Part shown: positions 44,307 to 52,363 of the stretch, in pieces
Numbering within the stretch: position 1 is the stretch's first letter
Layout: each line of letters opens with the position of its first letter
Origin: Anaerococcus sp. Marseille-Q7828
Lineage (GTDB): Bacteria > Bacillota > Clostridia > Tissierellales > Peptoniphilaceae
Reading direction: 5' to 3'
Assembly: GCF_949769285.1 (NCBI RefSeq)
Contig: NZ_OX458331.1
Span: 372,001 to 436,000 of the forward strand
DNA length: 64,000 nucleotides
Program-made: the position numbers and the translations under genes
The notes under the pieces: generated by a model
The model's input: only the letters and a program-made list of their open reading frames with translations
Databases searched by the model: none
What the model was told of the DNA's origin: nothing

Positions 44307-45486
44307 TTTCTATTATAAAAGCATTATCATAATGTATTTGCCAGCCGTGCAAATCACAAATTCTCTTGACATTAGAAAGGCCCATGCCACGAAGTTTGTC
44401 ACCAGTTCTACTTTCCTCTCCTGTATATAGAGGATTGAAGATTTTGCTAGCCTTATCTTTACTAATGCCCTTACCAGAGTCTTTAAAAATAAGCTTATCT
44501 TGCTTGTAATCTATATATATTTTGACATCACTTTCATTGTGATCAATAGAATTTTGCAATATATTTTGTAAGAGTCTTTTGAATAGTTTTTCATCAACAG
44601 GGATAATTTCCTGGTCTGTCTCAGCAAATAAAATTTCAATTTCTCCGCCATTGTCCAAAAAATACATGTAGTTATCGCCGACATACCTTCTTATAATCTC
44701 TAGTATATCTTTGGATTCTTTGTCAATGTTTCTGCTACCAAGACTAGCAAATTCCAATAATTCATCTACCCTATCATTTAAAATATTAGCATTTTTCTCT
44801 ATAGATTCTAAATATACTTCCTTCTTATCATTGTCTATAATTTCATCGTTAAGGGCCTTGGAATAAGAAATTATCACAGAAAGCGGGGTCTTTACATCAT
44901 GGGCTATGCCCCTGAAAAGCATGTCCTTTTCCTCTTCTTCCTTGCTATATATTTCGCTCATCTCTTTGTTGATGCGCCTTGAAAGCCATCTGACTATAGC
45001 ATAAATAATGCTAAGGTAGATAAGGACTATAAGAATGGCTATCGATATAATTTCAGTTTTTAGTGGAACTTTTTCATGGTTTATATCAACTTGCCAGATG
45101 TATTTGACAGCCTCATTATCATATTCTAAAAAAAGCTTGTTGCCATCTTTTGTATTATAGACCATCCTGGTCTCTGATCCAGAATTTACTGCAAGCATAT
45201 CAAGGAGTTCATTTTCTGAGTACTTGTCCTTGAAATCTTTGTTATAGGATCTTATAACATGGCCATCCTTTAGGACAAAGCCCGAACCACCATAAGCGTC
45301 GATTGCCTGCCAATCTATAGCTGTGTCATCTACAGTTTCTCTAGTTGGGAAATACTTTGAAACGTAATTTTCAACATTATTTTGGTTAAAAACTATGCCA
45401 AGGCTTAGCAGAAAAATAAGACTTACAATTATGAAAACTATTATAAAAATCACTGTATTTTTTAAGATATTTTTCCTAGTATTCAT
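44287..45486 (-). CDS. Sensor histidine kinase of ABC operon
   Basis: About 399 aa. Two membrane helices (about 8-30 and 138-160) flank a 105-residue extracytoplasmic sensor. The kinase core has the H-box FRGIAHDVKTPLSVIISYSKAL, N-box NILQNSIDHN and G-boxes DSGKGIS and GMGLSNVKRI. The ATG at 45486 shares one base with the regulator stop (TGATG). The HDVKTPL form is common in kinases that control peptide-antibiotic ABC transporters. Last gene of the five-gene minus-strand operon. Confidence 0.9.
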   Translation of the reverse strand: MNTRKNILKNTVIFIIVFIIVSLIFLLSLGIVFNQNNVENYVSKYFPTRETVDDTAIDWQAIDAYGGSGFVLKDGHVIRSYNKDFKDKYSENELLDMLAVNSGSETRMVYNTKDGNKLFLEYDNEAVKYIWQVDINHEKVPLKTEIISIAILIVLIYLSIIYAIVRWLSRRINKEMSEIYSKEEEEKDMLFRGIAHDVKTPLSVIISYSKALNDEIIDNDKKEVYLESIEKNANILNDRVDELLEFASLGSRNIDKESKDILEIIRRYVGDNYMYFLDNGGEIEILFAETDQEIIPVDEKLFKRLLQNILQNSIDHNESDVKIYIDYKQDKLIFKDSGKGISKDKASKIFNPLYTGEESRTGDKLRGMGLSNVKRICDLHGWQIHYDNAFIIEIKKSKE

Positions 45487-46166
45487 CAATCTTTCCTCAT
45501 CATGTATCCAAGTCCTCGTATGGTTATGATTCTAGTTGGATTTTTGGGATTATCCTCAATCTTATCTCTTAAGTTTGAAATATGTACCATGATTGTATTA
45601 TCATCGTTTATAAAGTCTCCACTCCACAAGTACTCATAAATCTCACCCTTGGTAAAAACCTTGCCTGGAGTTGTCATAAACATGGTAAGAAGTTCATATT
45701 CCTTGGCCCTAAGCCTTAGAATTTTATCATTTTTATAAACTTGCCTGTTAGCCTTATCCCAGCTAAGATTTCCCACCCTTATAATCTCTTCAGTATTGGC
45801 TCTTTTTTGCCTACGCAAAAGAGCTATAGAACGTGCAAGTAATTCTCCTGGATCAAAGGGCTTGGCTAGGTAGTCATCAGCTCCTAAGTATAGGCCCTCG
45901 ATTTTTTCTTTGACTGTTGATTTGGCTGATAAAAATATAATTGGAAAATCTCTATCTTGGCCGATTTTCTTTAGGACTTCAATCCCATCCATTTCTGGCA
46001 TCATGATGTCTAAAATTATGAGATCCACAGAATTTTTATCCAAAAGTTCAAGAGCCTCAACACCATTTCCAGCTTCCATTACTTCAAAGCCAGAATTAGT
46101 CAGATATAGCCTTACAATATCTCTTATTTCCTTGTTGTCATCTACTACCATTACTAGTTCATTCAC
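45486..46166 (-). CDS. OmpR-family response regulator of ABC operon
   Basis: 226 aa: receiver MVVDDNKEIRDIVRLYL, phospho-Asp in VDLIILDIMMPEMDG, Lys in DDYLAKPFDPGELLAR, then a winged-helix DNA-binding domain ending NTIMVHISNLRDKIED and RGLGYMMRK. Its ATG overlaps the zincin-like gene by 4 nt (ATGA). With the kinase it likely controls the ABC and zincin genes upstream in the same operon. Confidence 0.92.
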   Translation of the reverse strand: MNELVMVVDDNKEIRDIVRLYLTNSGFEVMEAGNGVEALELLDKNSVDLIILDIMMPEMDGIEVLKKIGQDRDFPIIFLSAKSTVKEKIEGLYLGADDYLAKPFDPGELLARSIALLRRQKRANTEEIIRVGNLSWDKANRQVYKNDKILRLRAKEYELLTMFMTTPGKVFTKGEIYEYLWSGDFINDDNTIMVHISNLRDKIEDNPKNPTRIITIRGLGYMMRKD

Positions 46167-47071
46167 AAAATTCGTCCTCTTTCCATCATCAAGTCAAGGT
46201 TGTTCTTCTCATCAAAACTCAAATTTTCTCGCCATTGCTTGTAGTATTTATCCAAAGTCCTAGCCTTTAGTTCTCCCTCTGTATAGAAAGTCTTTTCCAA
46301 TTTATAAAAGACCCTATCTTCAAATTTAATCTCATCAACACCAGTTTGATCTGCCATGTACTTGTCTTGAACTAATTGGGCCGTACCTTCTATAAATTGC
46401 TTGTAGTTTATGTGAAAGATCAAATCTTCAAATAGTGAAGGGAAGTTCTTTTTGATATAGGCCTCTTTTTCAGCCTTTGCTTTTTTGTAGTTATCAGCAT
46501 CTCCTGAATCATAAAGATCCAAAAGTCCCATACATTCTGCTTCCCACAGTTTTTTAAATTCTGGGTCCTTGTCCATTTTTTCAATAGCTCCCATAAATTC
46601 ATTGTAGTCTTCCTCTACTTCACTTTGGCCATCACTTACATCATGGACCATATCTAGCCCATGTTGCATCTGATAGCAATGGAAGCTCTCGTGAACAAAG
46701 ACTGACTTGTAGTTTTCTTCTTGATTAGTGGTTCCACCCATTCCCCCATAAATATTTTTGAATTTATCAAAGGAAATAGCTTTAATAAGTGGCTTGCCAT
46801 CTAGCTTTAGCGCCTCAATTCCTAATACTGGGTCATCTGGTTGTTTTTCTATTATCTTGCCATTTTGATACCTAAATTCCTTATTAAAATTATACCAAAT
46901 ATCCTTGGTATATGAAGACATCTCAAAGCCTTTCCAAAGTTTTGTGGTATCATAGGTCTCTACTTCATCAATAAGTGCAAGGCTTACTGGATCAATTGTA
47001 GTTATTCTCATAGAAAAACTCGCAAGCAAAAGTCCAAGACCTGTAATAAAATAAATGATTTTACTTTTCAC
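46163..47071 (-). CDS. Membrane-anchored zincin-like protein (HExxH)
   Basis: 302 aa, not assigned to a named family. One N-terminal helix (residues 5-20) would anchor it facing outside. Visible metalloprotease features: HESFH at residues 127-131 and a downstream FIEGTAQLV whose Glu228 may be the third zinc ligand, the pattern of a gluzincin-like site. It lies between the ABC permease (overlap 11 nt) and the response regulator (overlap 4 nt), so it belongs to the same system. It could process or degrade a peptide handled by the transporter. Activity is inferred from the motif only. Confidence 0.75.
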   Translation of the reverse strand: MKSKIIYFITGLGLLLASFSMRITTIDPVSLALIDEVETYDTTKLWKGFEMSSYTKDIWYNFNKEFRYQNGKIIEKQPDDPVLGIEALKLDGKPLIKAISFDKFKNIYGGMGGTTNQEENYKSVFVHESFHCYQMQHGLDMVHDVSDGQSEVEEDYNEFMGAIEKMDKDPEFKKLWEAECMGLLDLYDSGDADNYKKAKAEKEAYIKKNFPSLFEDLIFHINYKQFIEGTAQLVQDKYMADQTGVDEIKFEDRVFYKLEKTFYTEGELKARTLDKYYKQWRENLSFDEKNNLDLMMERGRIL

Positions 47072-47439
47072 GACCTAGCCTCCATCTTTTTACAAGATAC
47101 AAAATACCAAGCAAAAGCCACAAATAGATTAGGCTATGAACAAGGGACCTATAGTTTGTGAAGTTGCCGAAAAATAAATCACGCTCTATCTCTCCAAAAA
47201 CACTTATAGGCGGAAAGATATTTAAAATATGAGTCATAACTTGGCCAAAGATTCCACCTGTCATCTCTACTATTAGCCTAAAAATTTCTCTCATAGCGCC
47301 AACAATTACAAAAAACACCCCAAAAAGTGCAGCAGGAGCTGGTGGCAAAATCAAGTTGAAAACTGACATTAATAGGCTACTTGTAAGAATTCCTATTAGA
47401 TAAACTATGATAGCTAAGATAAAACCAAGAAAGGAAATG
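47061..47439 (-). pseudogene. ABC-2 type permease, C-terminal fragment (IS-interrupted)
   Basis: C-terminal half of a six-helix ABC-2 type permease. It reads ISFLGFILAIIVYLIGIL, then MSVFNLILPPAPAALFGVFF and two more helices to GREK. It is cut at 47439 by an IS3-family element. Removing the element and one copy of the ATG duplication joins it in frame to the fragment at 48922-49310, giving 254 aa. The apparent start at 47459 (MFTGSGHIS) lies inside the IS end and is not a real gene start. The overlap with the zincin-like gene may still allow that gene to be translated from an IS-derived transcript. Confidence 0.88.
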
Positions 47440-47478
47440 TGACCTGAACCCGTAAACACGGAATAATTTAATAATATT

Positions 47479-48390
47479 TTAAGCGGAATGTAATCTGTAC
47501 ATAACAGGAGACATTCCGTTTAATTTTGTCTTAATCCTATCTTCATTGTACCATTTAATATATTTTTCAATCTCATTTCTCAAATGATCATAACTTTTAA
47601 AATCTTCTCCATAATACATTTCTTGTTTTAATATCCCAAAGAAGTTCTCCATTGGAGAATTGTCTAGACAATTGCCTTTTCTTGACATACTTTGGGTTAT
47701 ATTCATCTTTTCTAGTTTTTTAGTCCAAGAACTATGTTGGTAATGAAATCCTTGGTCTGAGTGTATAGTTAAATATTTAATGTCTTTATTTTCTTCTAGT
47801 GCTTTTTCTAGCATTGTATTGGTTAAGTTTATTGTTGGGTGGTTACTTAGTGTATAGCTAATTATTTCACTGTTGTATAGGTCTAATATTGGTGATAGGT
47901 ACAGTTTCTTTTCTTGACCTTTAATTTTAAATTCTGTTACATCTGTTAACCATAACTCATTTGGTTTACTTGCTGTAAATTGTCTTTTTACAACATTATC
48001 TGCTACTTTGCCTATTTGTCCCTTGTATGATGAGTATTTTCTTGATCTAGTTTTGAATTTAGTACATAGCAAGGATTCCTCTCTCATTATTCTTAGAACT
48101 CTTTTATGGTTAATTTTAAATCCCTTATTTTTTAATGTTAATGTTACTCTTCTGTAGCCATATCTACCTTTTGACGCTTCTACTATGGTTTTAATTTCAT
48201 CTTTAACTTTTTTGTCTTTATCTACTGGATTAAGTAACTTTATCTTCCACTCATAGTATGATGATTTTGGTAATTTAGCTATGCTTAGCCATTCACCTAT
48301 TTTACTTTGTGGATATTCTTTTTGTAGATTGAGGATTATCTTTGTCTTTTCCTTGCTTCTGCTTCCTCTTCTAGTAGCAAGGCTTGTAGC
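47479..48390 (-). CDS. IS3-family transposase OrfB (made by -1 frameshift)
   Basis: 303 codons from the slip point, beginning ATSLATRRGS. The region before the first ATG (48087) is open in this frame and contains KGRYGYRRV, typical of OrfB N-termini, so the ATG reading is a truncation. DDE integrase core: Asp in LWLTDVTEF, Asp in IHSDQGFHYQ, Glu in DNSPMENFFGILKQE. Expressed as an OrfAB fusion. Intact, with no stop inside. Confidence 0.9.
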   Translation of the reverse strand, partial: ATSLATRRGSRSKEKTKIILNLQKEYPQSKIGEWLSIAKLPKSSYYEWKIKLLNPVDKDKKVKDEIKTIVEASKGRYGYRRVTLTLKNKGFKINHKRVLRIMREESLLCTKFKTRSRKYSSYKGQIGKVADNVVKRQFTASKPNELWLTDVTEFKIKGQEKKLYLSPILDLYNSEIISYTLSNHPTINLTNTMLEKALEENKDIKYLTIHSDQGFHYQHSSWTKKLEKMNITQSMSRKGNCLDNSPMENFFGILKQEMYYGEDFKSYDHLRNEIEKYIKWYNEDRIKTKLNGMSPVMYRLHSA

Positions 48391-48875
48391 TTTTTTTCGT
48401 AGATTATCTTCATTTTGAGAAGTCTATTTTCTTCTCTTAGTCTTATTAATTCTTCTCTTTCACTTTCGTTTATTGGAGTATTATTCTTTTGTTTCTTATT
48501 TGATTTGGTCATATCTTTTTTAGGCCTTCCTCTGTTGTCTTCTAGCCCAGATAGACCACGTTCTTCGTAAGCTTTCTCCCACCTATATACCATAGATCCA
48601 TTAACAAGATTAAAATGCTGTGCAGTCTCTCTGAGCGAAGTATTGTTGATTTGCCTATATTGTATTACAGACAGCTTAAATTCACTAGAGAATTTATTGT
48701 TTTTTAACTTTTTAGATAAGTTGTCAAAGCCGCCAGATTTATATTTGTTTATCCATTCTCTTAAGGTATCTTTGGGAACATTATATTTTTCAGCTACTTT
48801 CTCTTGCCCACCTGATTTACCTGATAAGTATTCCATTACTAATTTTATTTTAAATTCATTTGTGTATTTTGGCAT
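48336..48875 (-). CDS. IS3-family OrfA (helix-turn-helix)
   Basis: 179 aa from the ATG at 48875, preceded by GGAGGGG eight bases upstream. Two HTH units are visible (EKVAEKYNVPKDTLREWINKYK and LRETAQHFNLVNGSMVYRWEK) as in IS150-type OrfA, then a leucine-rich coiled coil (LIRLREENRLLKMKIIYEKKL). The frame is also open upstream through the IS end into the permease fragment, giving a longer chimeric reading of 324 codons from 49310. Confidence 0.9.
   Translation of the reverse strand: MPKYTNEFKIKLVMEYLSGKSGGQEKVAEKYNVPKDTLREWINKYKSGGFDNLSKKLKNNKFSSEFKLSVIQYRQINNTSLRETAQHFNLVNGSMVYRWEKAYEERGLSGLEDNRGRPKKDMTKSNKKQKNNTPINESEREELIRLREENRLLKMKIIYEKKLQALLLEEEAEARKRQR
48390..48396 (-). other. Programmed -1 frameshift heptamer A AAA AAG
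   Basis: In orfA frame the codons are GAA AAA AAG CTA. The heptamer A-AAA-AAG is the canonical slippery site of IS3-family elements. After slipping, the orfB frame continues GCT ACA AGC and is open to the orfB stop. Confidence 0.85.
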
Positions 48876-48921
48876 ACAAAAAACCCCTCCATCCGTATTC
48901 CGGATTTTGGGGTTCAGGTCA

Positions 48922-49310
48922 ATGCTTGGACGATTTATAATAACATTTATAACCATACCAACTAGCAAGATCAAACCCATGGCAATACTAATTATCACAT
49001 CGGCTCTTATAATTTCAGAAACTTGCTTATCCAAGGATTTGCCGTGGACTTTCAAAATATCAACCAAACCACTATATAAGTGTTTCCTAAAAGAACCCAT
49101 AGAAAGTGTAATAGCAGCAAGAGCAGCAAGCATATTGGTTAAGGTCCAAGCAGTAGCATATTGACTATATTCTGAATTACTATTAACACCAGGTGCCGAA
49201 AGACTAATACTTGATGAAACAAAGGCTGTAATAAGTATTCCTATTATGGCAAAGATAACAAATGATGACTTAGACAGATTTTCCCTTATATGTAGTTTAA
49301 CGAGGGTCAT
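48922..49310 (-). pseudogene. ABC-2 type permease, N-terminal fragment (IS-interrupted)
   Basis: First 129 codons of the permease: MTLVKLHIRENLSKSSFVIF, then a first helix, a periplasmic stretch and NMLAALAAITLSMGSFRKHL. The ATG at 49310 has GGGAGGTAAATT upstream and overlaps the ATPase end by 14 nt. The reading passes into the IS at 48921 without a stop and continues in frame with OrfA. Partner of the ATPase at 49297-49971; BcrB-like peptide-antibiotic/lantibiotic transporter layout. Confidence 0.88.
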
Positions 49311-49971
49311 AATTTACCTCCCTTCCAAAATCTATAAAAATATCAGCCAAGGACTTTTCTTTAAAATCATCTCTAGTAAAATATTTAAAACTATCAGGAC
49401 CCATAATTATAACTCCCCTATCACATATACGTTCCACATCCCAAAGTAGGTGGGAGTTTAGAACTATTGCCTTATCAGAAGACTTGAGCGATTTTATCAA
49501 ATCTTGCATAGCCATTTGCCCAAAAAAATCTAAACCACTTGATGGTTCATCAAGGAGAATGATATCAGGATTGCCAATAAGGCTTTGAGCTACAGCAAGT
49601 CGTTGGATCATGCCCTTGGAATACTTAGAAAGCTTAGTTTTATTAGCAGAATCAAGGCCTACTTTTCTCATCAAATCTTCTAAATCATCACTAGCTCCAT
49701 GAGCATTTTTAATAAGCTCCAAAAGCTCCATAGCAGTCAAAATTTCTGGAAAACTAGGAGTTTCTGGAGAATATCCAATTTTAAATTCATTGTAGTCAAT
49801 ATTTCCAGAATAATCCCTATCAAGACCCAAAATCATACGGATAAGACTAGTCTTGCCAATCCCATTAGGTCCAATCAGCGCAAAAATCTCTCCTTTGTTA
49901 ATATCTAAATTAAAACCATTATAAATAATATGATCATCAAAATTCTTATGTAAATCACTTACTTTTAGCAT
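49297..49971 (-). CDS. ABC transporter ATP-binding protein (BcrA-like)
   Basis: 224 aa. Walker A GPNGIGKTS, signature YSKGMIQRL, Walker B IILLDEPSSGLD and switch His in VLNSHLLWD. The YSKGM signature and short length fit the BcrA/lantibiotic-immunity group of exporters. AGGAGGTAAGCAAT precedes the ATG. First gene of the operon ATPase-permease-zincin-regulator-kinase. With its permease split, the transporter is probably not functional in this isolate. Confidence 0.92.
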   Translation of the reverse strand: MLKVSDLHKNFDDHIIYNGFNLDINKGEIFALIGPNGIGKTSLIRMILGLDRDYSGNIDYNEFKIGYSPETPSFPEILTAMELLELIKNAHGASDDLEDLMRKVGLDSANKTKLSKYSKGMIQRLAVAQSLIGNPDIILLDEPSSGLDFFGQMAMQDLIKSLKSSDKAIVLNSHLLWDVERICDRGVIIMGPDSFKYFTRDDFKEKSLADIFIDFGREVNYDPR

Positions 49972-50052
49972 ATTGCTTACCTCCTAATGATAGAATAAAT
50001 CATTATGCTAAGAATAAACTTAAAGAACCTTAAATTGAGCTTAAATATAAAA

Positions 50053-50092
50053 AGCCTCTTAAAAGTTCTACTAATAATGCTTTTAAGAGGCT
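50053..50092 (-). terminator. Terminator after acetyltransferase
   Basis: Perfect 13-bp stem AGCCTCTTAAAAG / CTTTTAAGAGGCT around a 14-nt loop, followed on the minus strand by TTTTTATATT. Confidence 0.9.
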
Positions 50093-50105
50093 GTAATTAT
50101 GATTA

Positions 50106-50831
50106 TTATTTTTTATCTCCCACAAGAAACGAAAAAGCAAAGTCATATCCTGCTCTCATTGCCACATTCATTGACTTCACATGGGAAAATTGAGTGGAGT
50201 ATATTACTGTTATTTCTGGGTTTTCTTCTCTTGCTATGTTTACAAGATTATTTACTAAATGTGAAGTCACATTTTTATATCTAGGAGGCTTGTCAAATTT
50301 TTCTACTCCTATTTCCCACAAGTATTTTGAGTTCTGGTTAGCTCCTGCTATTGCTATGAGTTCTTCATTATCATAATATGCTAGGGCAAGTCTATCTTTC
50401 CATATTCCATTATCAAAGCTAAAGGCGTGCTTAGTTACGCCCTTAAATTTCGAAAAGTCTTCTTCTTTTATCCTAGTAAATTCATATGGGCTGTCTATTT
50501 TCTTAAAAGTCCTACTAGGTCCCATAAGAGGACCCATGTTTTTTAGGGTCATATTGTGGTTATTAAGGATATTTTGTAATTTTATAAGATTCGGCGTTTC
50601 CATAAACCATTCTGCAGGATAATCACTATACTCTTTTTCTAGTTCTTCTAATAAATTTTTATCAGAGGAGCGAACTAATAAGGATTTGCCCACACAATTT
50701 ATGGCAAGCGCATGGCGATTGTAGGATAAGAAACTATTATCGTAGTCATTTAATATAAAATGATTTTTCCCATCTAGTAAGTTTTTATTGCCAAAGTCAT
50801 TTTCTAATTGTTTTGCTATATTTTGATCCAT
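50106..50831 (-). CDS. GNAT-like acetyltransferase domain protein
   Basis: 241 aa. The C-terminal half has GNAT-like features: LALAYYDNEELIAIAGANQ, a strand ending KYLWEIGVE, and the helix/strand pair VNNLVNIAREENPEITVIYSTQFSHVKSMNVAMRAGYDFAF, where Asn-x-Ala-x-x-x-Gly-Tyr is the usual acetyl-CoA end motif. The N-terminal half is unassigned. It lies 23 nt downstream of tRNA-Gln on the same strand, so it may be read from the tRNA promoter. Substrate unknown. Confidence 0.78.
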   Translation of the reverse strand: MDQNIAKQLENDFGNKNLLDGKNHFILNDYDNSFLSYNRHALAINCVGKSLLVRSSDKNLLEELEKEYSDYPAEWFMETPNLIKLQNILNNHNMTLKNMGPLMGPSRTFKKIDSPYEFTRIKEEDFSKFKGVTKHAFSFDNGIWKDRLALAYYDNEELIAIAGANQNSKYLWEIGVEKFDKPPRYKNVTSHLVNNLVNIAREENPEITVIYSTQFSHVKSMNVAMRAGYDFAFSFLVGDKK

Positions 50832-50854
50832 AGGCTAATTCCTCACATAAAAAA

Positions 50855-50930
50855 TGGCTGGGATAGTAGGACTCGAACCTACGCTCTCCAGAGTCAGAAT
50901 CTGGTGCCTTACCAACTTGGCTATATCCCA
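50855..50930 (-). tRNA. tRNA-Gln (anticodon CTG)
   Basis: 76 nt with encoded CCA. Acceptor TGGGATA / TATCCCA with the U1-A72 pair usual for tRNA-Gln; anticodon arm CCAGA / TCTGG with loop TTCTGAC, so anticodon CTG; T-arm GTAGG-TTCGAGT-CCTAC. Upstream on minus there is TTGAGA and TATAAT with short (15-nt) spacing. CTG (not TTG) reads only CAG, so another tRNA-Gln must exist elsewhere. Confidence 0.93.
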
Positions 50931-51172
50931 ACAAGTATTATAATTATATCACTTATTTCTCAAGTAATAAAGCCTTTTAAAGATTCAGTTACTCTAACTT
51001 TTTAAAAATATCCATCATGCTTTCATTCTAGCTTTGTAAAAGCTTTTGATCAGTAGTTTTTCATGGATCATCCTCGCTTTTTATAAATTATTATAAAATT
51101 TAAAGTTTTCTTATTTTTTACCTTATCATGGGTAATTTTAACTCTTAATTTAATAAAAATCTTTTAATATAT

Positions 51173-51191
51173 GATAATGAAAATCATTATT
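51173..51191. promoter_or_regulatory. Fur/Zur-like box before ZinT-like gene
   Basis: GATAATGAAAATCATTATT, identical over all 19 bases to the box upstream of sodA. It lies about 75 nt before the ZinT-like start. The rest of the 335-bp gap 50931-51265 shows the tRNA promoter region and AT-rich sequence with no gene. Confidence 0.78.
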
Positions 51192-51265
51192 GACTATATG
51201 TCAAATTAATGTTATTATTATTTAGTAAATAGATAAAAAATAACTGCTATAAGAGGAGAGTTTAT

Positions 51266-52000
51266 ATGAAAAATAAAAATAGATTAGTTATTGCCAGTGT
51301 TCTATCACTTGGATTAGTTTTTAGCGCTTGTGGAAATGATCAAGCTAAAGAAGATAAGGCTTCCGAGGATACTAGTCAACAAGTAGAAGAATCTAAAGAT
51401 AATTCTGCTGAAAATGATGACGCAAACAAAACAGATGATGAGTCTACAAAAACTGATGATAATAAAGCAGAAGAAAAAGAAGAAAGTGAAGAATCAGATG
51501 ATGATGTAAGTTTGTCTGATTGGGATGGCAAATGGAATAGTATGTACGAATATTTAGAGGATGATGATATCCAACCAGCTTACGCAACTCTAGCTGAAAA
51601 AGATGGTGTTGAAGAAAGCAAGGCAAAGGATGATTATCTAGAAAAAAGAAAGACTGATTTTGCAGGTCTAGTTGTTGACGGCGATAAGATAACATTCTTG
51701 GATAATTTTCCAGATAAAGATGGAAAAACTATAGGTGAAGGAACTTACGAATTCTCTAAAACAGAAAATCAAATGGTAGGCGAACACAAAATAACTTGGA
51801 ATATATTCGAAGCTACAAATGATGATGCCCCATATAAATATATGATCTTGATGGCTATAAATCCTGACGAAGATCTTGTACATTTCCACTTTAGATATGG
51901 TGATGATTTAGATGAAATACTAAATAAAGAAGGATGGTTCCCAACAGTAGTATCTCCAGAAACTACTAATGAACAATTGATAGAAGAAATTACAGAATAA
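51266..52000 (+). CDS. ZinT-like metal-binding lipoprotein
   Basis: 244 aa. Lipobox FSAC (Cys about 22), acidic linker to residue 75, then a ZinT/AdcA-C domain: SLSDWDGKWNSMYEYLEDDDIQPAY, YLEKRKTDFAGLVVDGDKITF, and the metal-binding histidines in LVHFHFRYGDD, ending GWFPTVVSPE. ZinT domains bind zinc (or cadmium) and feed uptake systems. No His-rich loop is present. Control by Zur/Fur is inferred from the box upstream. AGAGGAGAGTTTAT precedes the ATG. Single gene, followed by a terminator. Confidence 0.85.
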   Translation: MKNKNRLVIASVLSLGLVFSACGNDQAKEDKASEDTSQQVEESKDNSAENDDANKTDDESTKTDDNKAEEKEESEESDDDVSLSDWDGKWNSMYEYLEDDDIQPAYATLAEKDGVEESKAKDDYLEKRKTDFAGLVVDGDKITFLDNFPDKDGKTIGEGTYEFSKTENQMVGEHKITWNIFEATNDDAPYKYMILMAINPDEDLVHFHFRYGDDLDEILNKEGWFPTVVSPETTNEQLIEEITE

Positions 52001-52041
52001 TTTAATTTTCACTTTCAAAATTTATGTTTTATCTCTACTAA

Positions 52042-52096
52042 GTAAGGTGTATGCTTGGAGCAAGCCTATAGGATTTCTCCAAGCTCTTACTTTTAC
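52042..52096 (+). terminator. Terminator after ZinT-like gene
   Basis: Outer GTAAG/CTTAC and perfect inner GCTTGGAG / CTCCAAGC around a 16-nt loop, then TTTTACTT. The remaining 52097-52363 holds only AT-rich sequence and presumably the next promoter. Confidence 0.75.
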
Positions 52097-52363
52097 TTAT
52101 AATTGTATTCTTTTTTGATCAAGCTTAAATCCAAACATCCTACTAAATTAACATCCACTTCTACTAACCCTCTAAGTCAAATCTAACTTATTATCTAAAT
52201 TAAAATTATATAGAAGACTTTAAAAGTAAAAAAAGGTAAAATTATTATAATGGACTATTTTTGTTAGGTCTTAATCTTCAACAGAGTAATTAAGTGAGCA
52301 TTAATTAGTTACTAAAAAATTTAATAAATTAAGATAAAAATAATAAATGATAATGGAGGGTAT

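Larger units (their letters stand above)
47440..48921 (-). mobile_element. IS3-family element (IS150-like group), intact, 1482 bp
   Basis: Ends are 5'-TG...CA-3' with inverted repeats starting TGACCTGAACCC on both sides, about 20 of the first 26 bases matched. Flanks carry a 3-bp direct repeat ATG (47437-47439 and 48922-48924), the expected target duplication. Contains orfA with two helix-turn-helix motifs and orfB with a complete DDE core, joined by a -1 slippery site, so it looks active. It is transcribed in the same direction as the disrupted permease. Confidence 0.92.

Noticed and set aside
47061-47459. Independent 132-aa membrane protein starting MFTGSGHIS
   Set aside because: Its first residues are encoded by the IS end; the rest is the C-terminus of the split permease.
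48336-49310. Single 324-codon protein combining membrane helices with a helix-turn-helix, as a novel fusion
   Set aside because: The junction falls exactly at the IS inverted repeat and the permease continues on the other side of the element; it is an insertion chimera.
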